A stretch of 33,099 nucleotides of DNA, taken from assembly GCA_964455095.1 (NCBI GenBank), contig CAYVUV010000103.1, positions 1-33,099 on the forward strand. The letters are read 5' to 3'. Source of the DNA: CAYVUV01 sp964455095. GTDB lineage: Bacteria; Desulfobacterota; Binatia; HRBIN30; CADEER01. Below the pieces are notes generated by a model. It worked only from the letters and a program-made list of their open reading frames with translations, did not search any database and was not told the DNA's origin. Numbering within the stretch: position 1 is the first letter of the stretch; every line of letters starts with the position of its first letter. A program made the translations under genes and the position numbers. Shown one piece after another: positions 31,632 to 33,099 of this stretch.

Positions 31632-33020
31632 TTACTCGGATGCGGCTTGCGGTGTACGTGGGCCGCGGCGGCGCGAGCGCCGCCGCTTGGGCTGACTATC
31701 GCTCGGCGCTCCGTCGGCGGATGCTGGCTGGGGGCGCGGTTCGGTCGCTTTCGGTTCGGCTTGCCGCGGTTCGCTGCGCCGCCCGTCGTTGCGGCGCGGA
31801 CCGCCGCGCCCGCCGTCGTGCCGCGCTGGCATCGGGCGGCGGTGCGCGCTGTGCGACGGCGGCACCGGCTTTACCAGCAGGTCGTCCTCGACCGGCACGG
31901 TCGGCAGCTTGAAGCCGATCAACTCCTCGATCGCCTCCAGGGCCATGACGTAGGTCTCGCACGCCAGCGTTACCGCCTTGCCCGACGCGCCGGCGCGGGC
32001 CGTGCGGCCGATGCGGTGCACGTAGTCCTCGGGGTCCTGCGGCAGGTCGTAGTTGAAGACATGCGAGACGCCCTCGACGTGCAAGCCGCGCGAGGCGACG
32101 TCCGTCGCGACCAACATCGGCAGCACGCCGTCCTTGTAGTCGCGCATGACCTTGAGGCGCACGCGCTGCTCGACGTCGCCGGTGAGCGCGCGGGCGTGGA
32201 TGCCGTTGTCCTCCAGGCGCCGCACCAGCCAGTCGGCCTCGCGCTTGGTGTTGACGAAGACCAGCGAGCGCTCGGGCTTCTCGCGCTGCACGATGCCGAG
32301 CAGGAGCGGAAACTTCTCGTGGCGGCCGACGTGGTAGAGCACGTGCTCGACGTTCTCCGCCGTCACCCGCTCGGGCGCGACGTCGACCTTGATCGGATCG
32401 TTCATGTGCTCGTAGGCGAGTTCCATGACGGCGAAGTTCAAGGTGGCCGAGAACAACATCGACTGCCGTTCGTGGTAGGGCGGCAGCCGGCGCAGCAGGA
32501 AGCGCAGGTCGGCGATGAACCCCATGTCGAACATGCGGTCGGCCTCGTCGATGACCAGCGCCTCGCAGTGGCGCAGGGTGTAGACGCGCTGCTTGAAGTA
32601 GTCGATCAAGCGTCCGGGCGTGCCGACCAGAATGTCGCAACCTTCGCGCAGGATCTCGCGCTGCTTGCCGTAGTCGACGCCGCCAAATACGGCGTGGACG
32701 CTGAGGCCGGTGAAATGCCCCAGGCCCTCGGCGTCGTTCAGGATCTGCACCACCAGCTCGCGCGTCGGCGCGATCACCAGCGCGCGCGGGCCGGGCCCCG
32801 TGCGCGGGTGCTTGAGCAGGCGGCTGAACACCGTGATCAGGAACGCCGCGGTCTTGCCGGTGCCGGTCTGTGCCTGCCCGGCGACGTCCTTGCCGGCCAG
32901 CGACAACGGCAGCGATCGCTCCTGGATCGGCGTGCACTGCGTGAAGCCGAGCGCGTCGATGCCCTGCAGAACGGGCGCGGGGATCGGCAGGGAGTGGAAG
33001 TCCACGGGCGGCGAGGTCAC
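31632..33020 (-). CDS. rhlB: DEAD-box RNA helicase, RhlB-like
   Basis: A 462-residue ATP-dependent RNA helicase with every core motif: GFTQCTPIQ (Q), AQTGTGKT (I), PTRELVVQI (Ia), GTPGRLIDY (Ib), DEADRMFDMGF (II), FSATL (III), LVFVNTKREAD (IV), ATDVASRGLH (V) and HRIGRTARAG (VI). Stretches such as LAGKDVAGQAQTGTGKT, NYDLPQDPEDYVHRIGRTA and GKAVTLACETYVMALEAIE are very close to enterobacterial RhlB. The C-terminal tail (about 375-462) is Arg/Pro/Ser-rich and disordered, usual for RNA binding. The best start is GTG 33020; no better in-frame start lies between it and the window end, and no clear Shine-Dalgarno is seen, so an upstream start beyond the window is possible. Confidence 0.93.
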   Translation of the reverse strand: MTSPPVDFHSLPIPAPVLQGIDALGFTQCTPIQERSLPLSLAGKDVAGQAQTGTGKTAAFLITVFSRLLKHPRTGPGPRALVIAPTRELVVQILNDAEGLGHFTGLSVHAVFGGVDYGKQREILREGCDILVGTPGRLIDYFKQRVYTLRHCEALVIDEADRMFDMGFIADLRFLLRRLPPYHERQSMLFSATLNFAVMELAYEHMNDPIKVDVAPERVTAENVEHVLYHVGRHEKFPLLLGIVQREKPERSLVFVNTKREADWLVRRLEDNGIHARALTGDVEQRVRLKVMRDYKDGVLPMLVATDVASRGLHVEGVSHVFNYDLPQDPEDYVHRIGRTARAGASGKAVTLACETYVMALEAIEELIGFKLPTVPVEDDLLVKPVPPSHSAHRRPMPARHDGGRGGPRRNDGRRSEPRQAEPKATEPRPQPASADGAPSDSQPKRRRSRRRGPRTPQAASE

Positions 33021-33099
33021 GACGGCCGCGGCCGGCGCACGGGCAGCGCGGTCGCACGGACGGCTCTGATGGCTTGTGCAGGCATACGGATCGATGTCC

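Noticed and set aside
29506..31695. 729-codon plus-strand frame
   Set aside because: Antisense of lnt and the cold-shock gene.
1..33099. tRNA, rRNA, prophage or transposase genes
   Set aside because: No T-loop-like tRNA signature, rRNA sequence, integrase or transposase motif was noticed; short RNAs could still be missed by eye.

Overview
The window is GC-rich, densely coding bacterial DNA. Nearly every gene has strong third-position G/C, so long antisense reading frames are everywhere and are ignored here. Several traits suggest an uncultured Binatota/Desulfobacterota-like (former deltaproteobacterial) genome. These are secreted enzymes with long Thr-Pro linkers, a C-terminal pair of EF-hand/dockerin-like loops, a CGN-type Cys-rich N-terminus, an F420/LLM-type flavoenzyme, and many CoA/steroid-type genes. 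The placement rests on remembered protein style, not on a marker gene. There is no rRNA, tRNA, CRISPR array, phage or transposase visible.

Layout. 2-2087 (+): the 3' end of an aldehyde dehydrogenase and a DUF7064/CrtC-like protein. 2195-2875 (-): a small nucleotidyltransferase with a 70-residue partner. 2891-9629 (-): a complete RND efflux operon (TetR repressor, membrane fusion lipoprotein, HAE1-type pump, TolC), with a promoter and an overlapping 14-nt palindromic operator in front. 10064-14272 (+): a secreted purple-acid-phosphatase-like enzyme, a ferritin-like diiron protein and a crotonase. 14367-21591 (-): a long co-directional run of a 3-alpha-HSD-like SDR, MFS transporter, FAD oxidoreductase, zinc-ribbon protein, heme-oxygenase-like diiron oxidase, HAD phosphatase and FadD19-like acyl-CoA synthetase. 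Excluding the SDR, this run reads as a possible undescribed oxidative pathway for a CoA-activated acid.

21685-26090 is an accessory patch: a small hypothetical gene, a secreted DUF1254/DUF1214 protein flanked by a duplicated gene tail, a HicBA toxin-antitoxin pair, a DUF433 antitoxin without a visible toxin, a TIR-domain gene broken by one frameshift, and a Uma2-type nuclease. 26207-33020 (-) holds an LLM flavoenzyme, a secreted alpha/beta hydrolase, apolipoprotein N-acyltransferase (lnt), a cold-shock protein and an RhlB-type DEAD-box helicase; the last two are a natural RNA-remodelling pair.

Intergenic regions are rich in palindromic repeats of several families. They include a 25-mer present three times (two copies forming a perfect inverted repeat), REP-like hairpins, a composite 172-bp repeat and a hexamer-based inverted repeat. 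No mobile enzyme that would explain them lies in the window.
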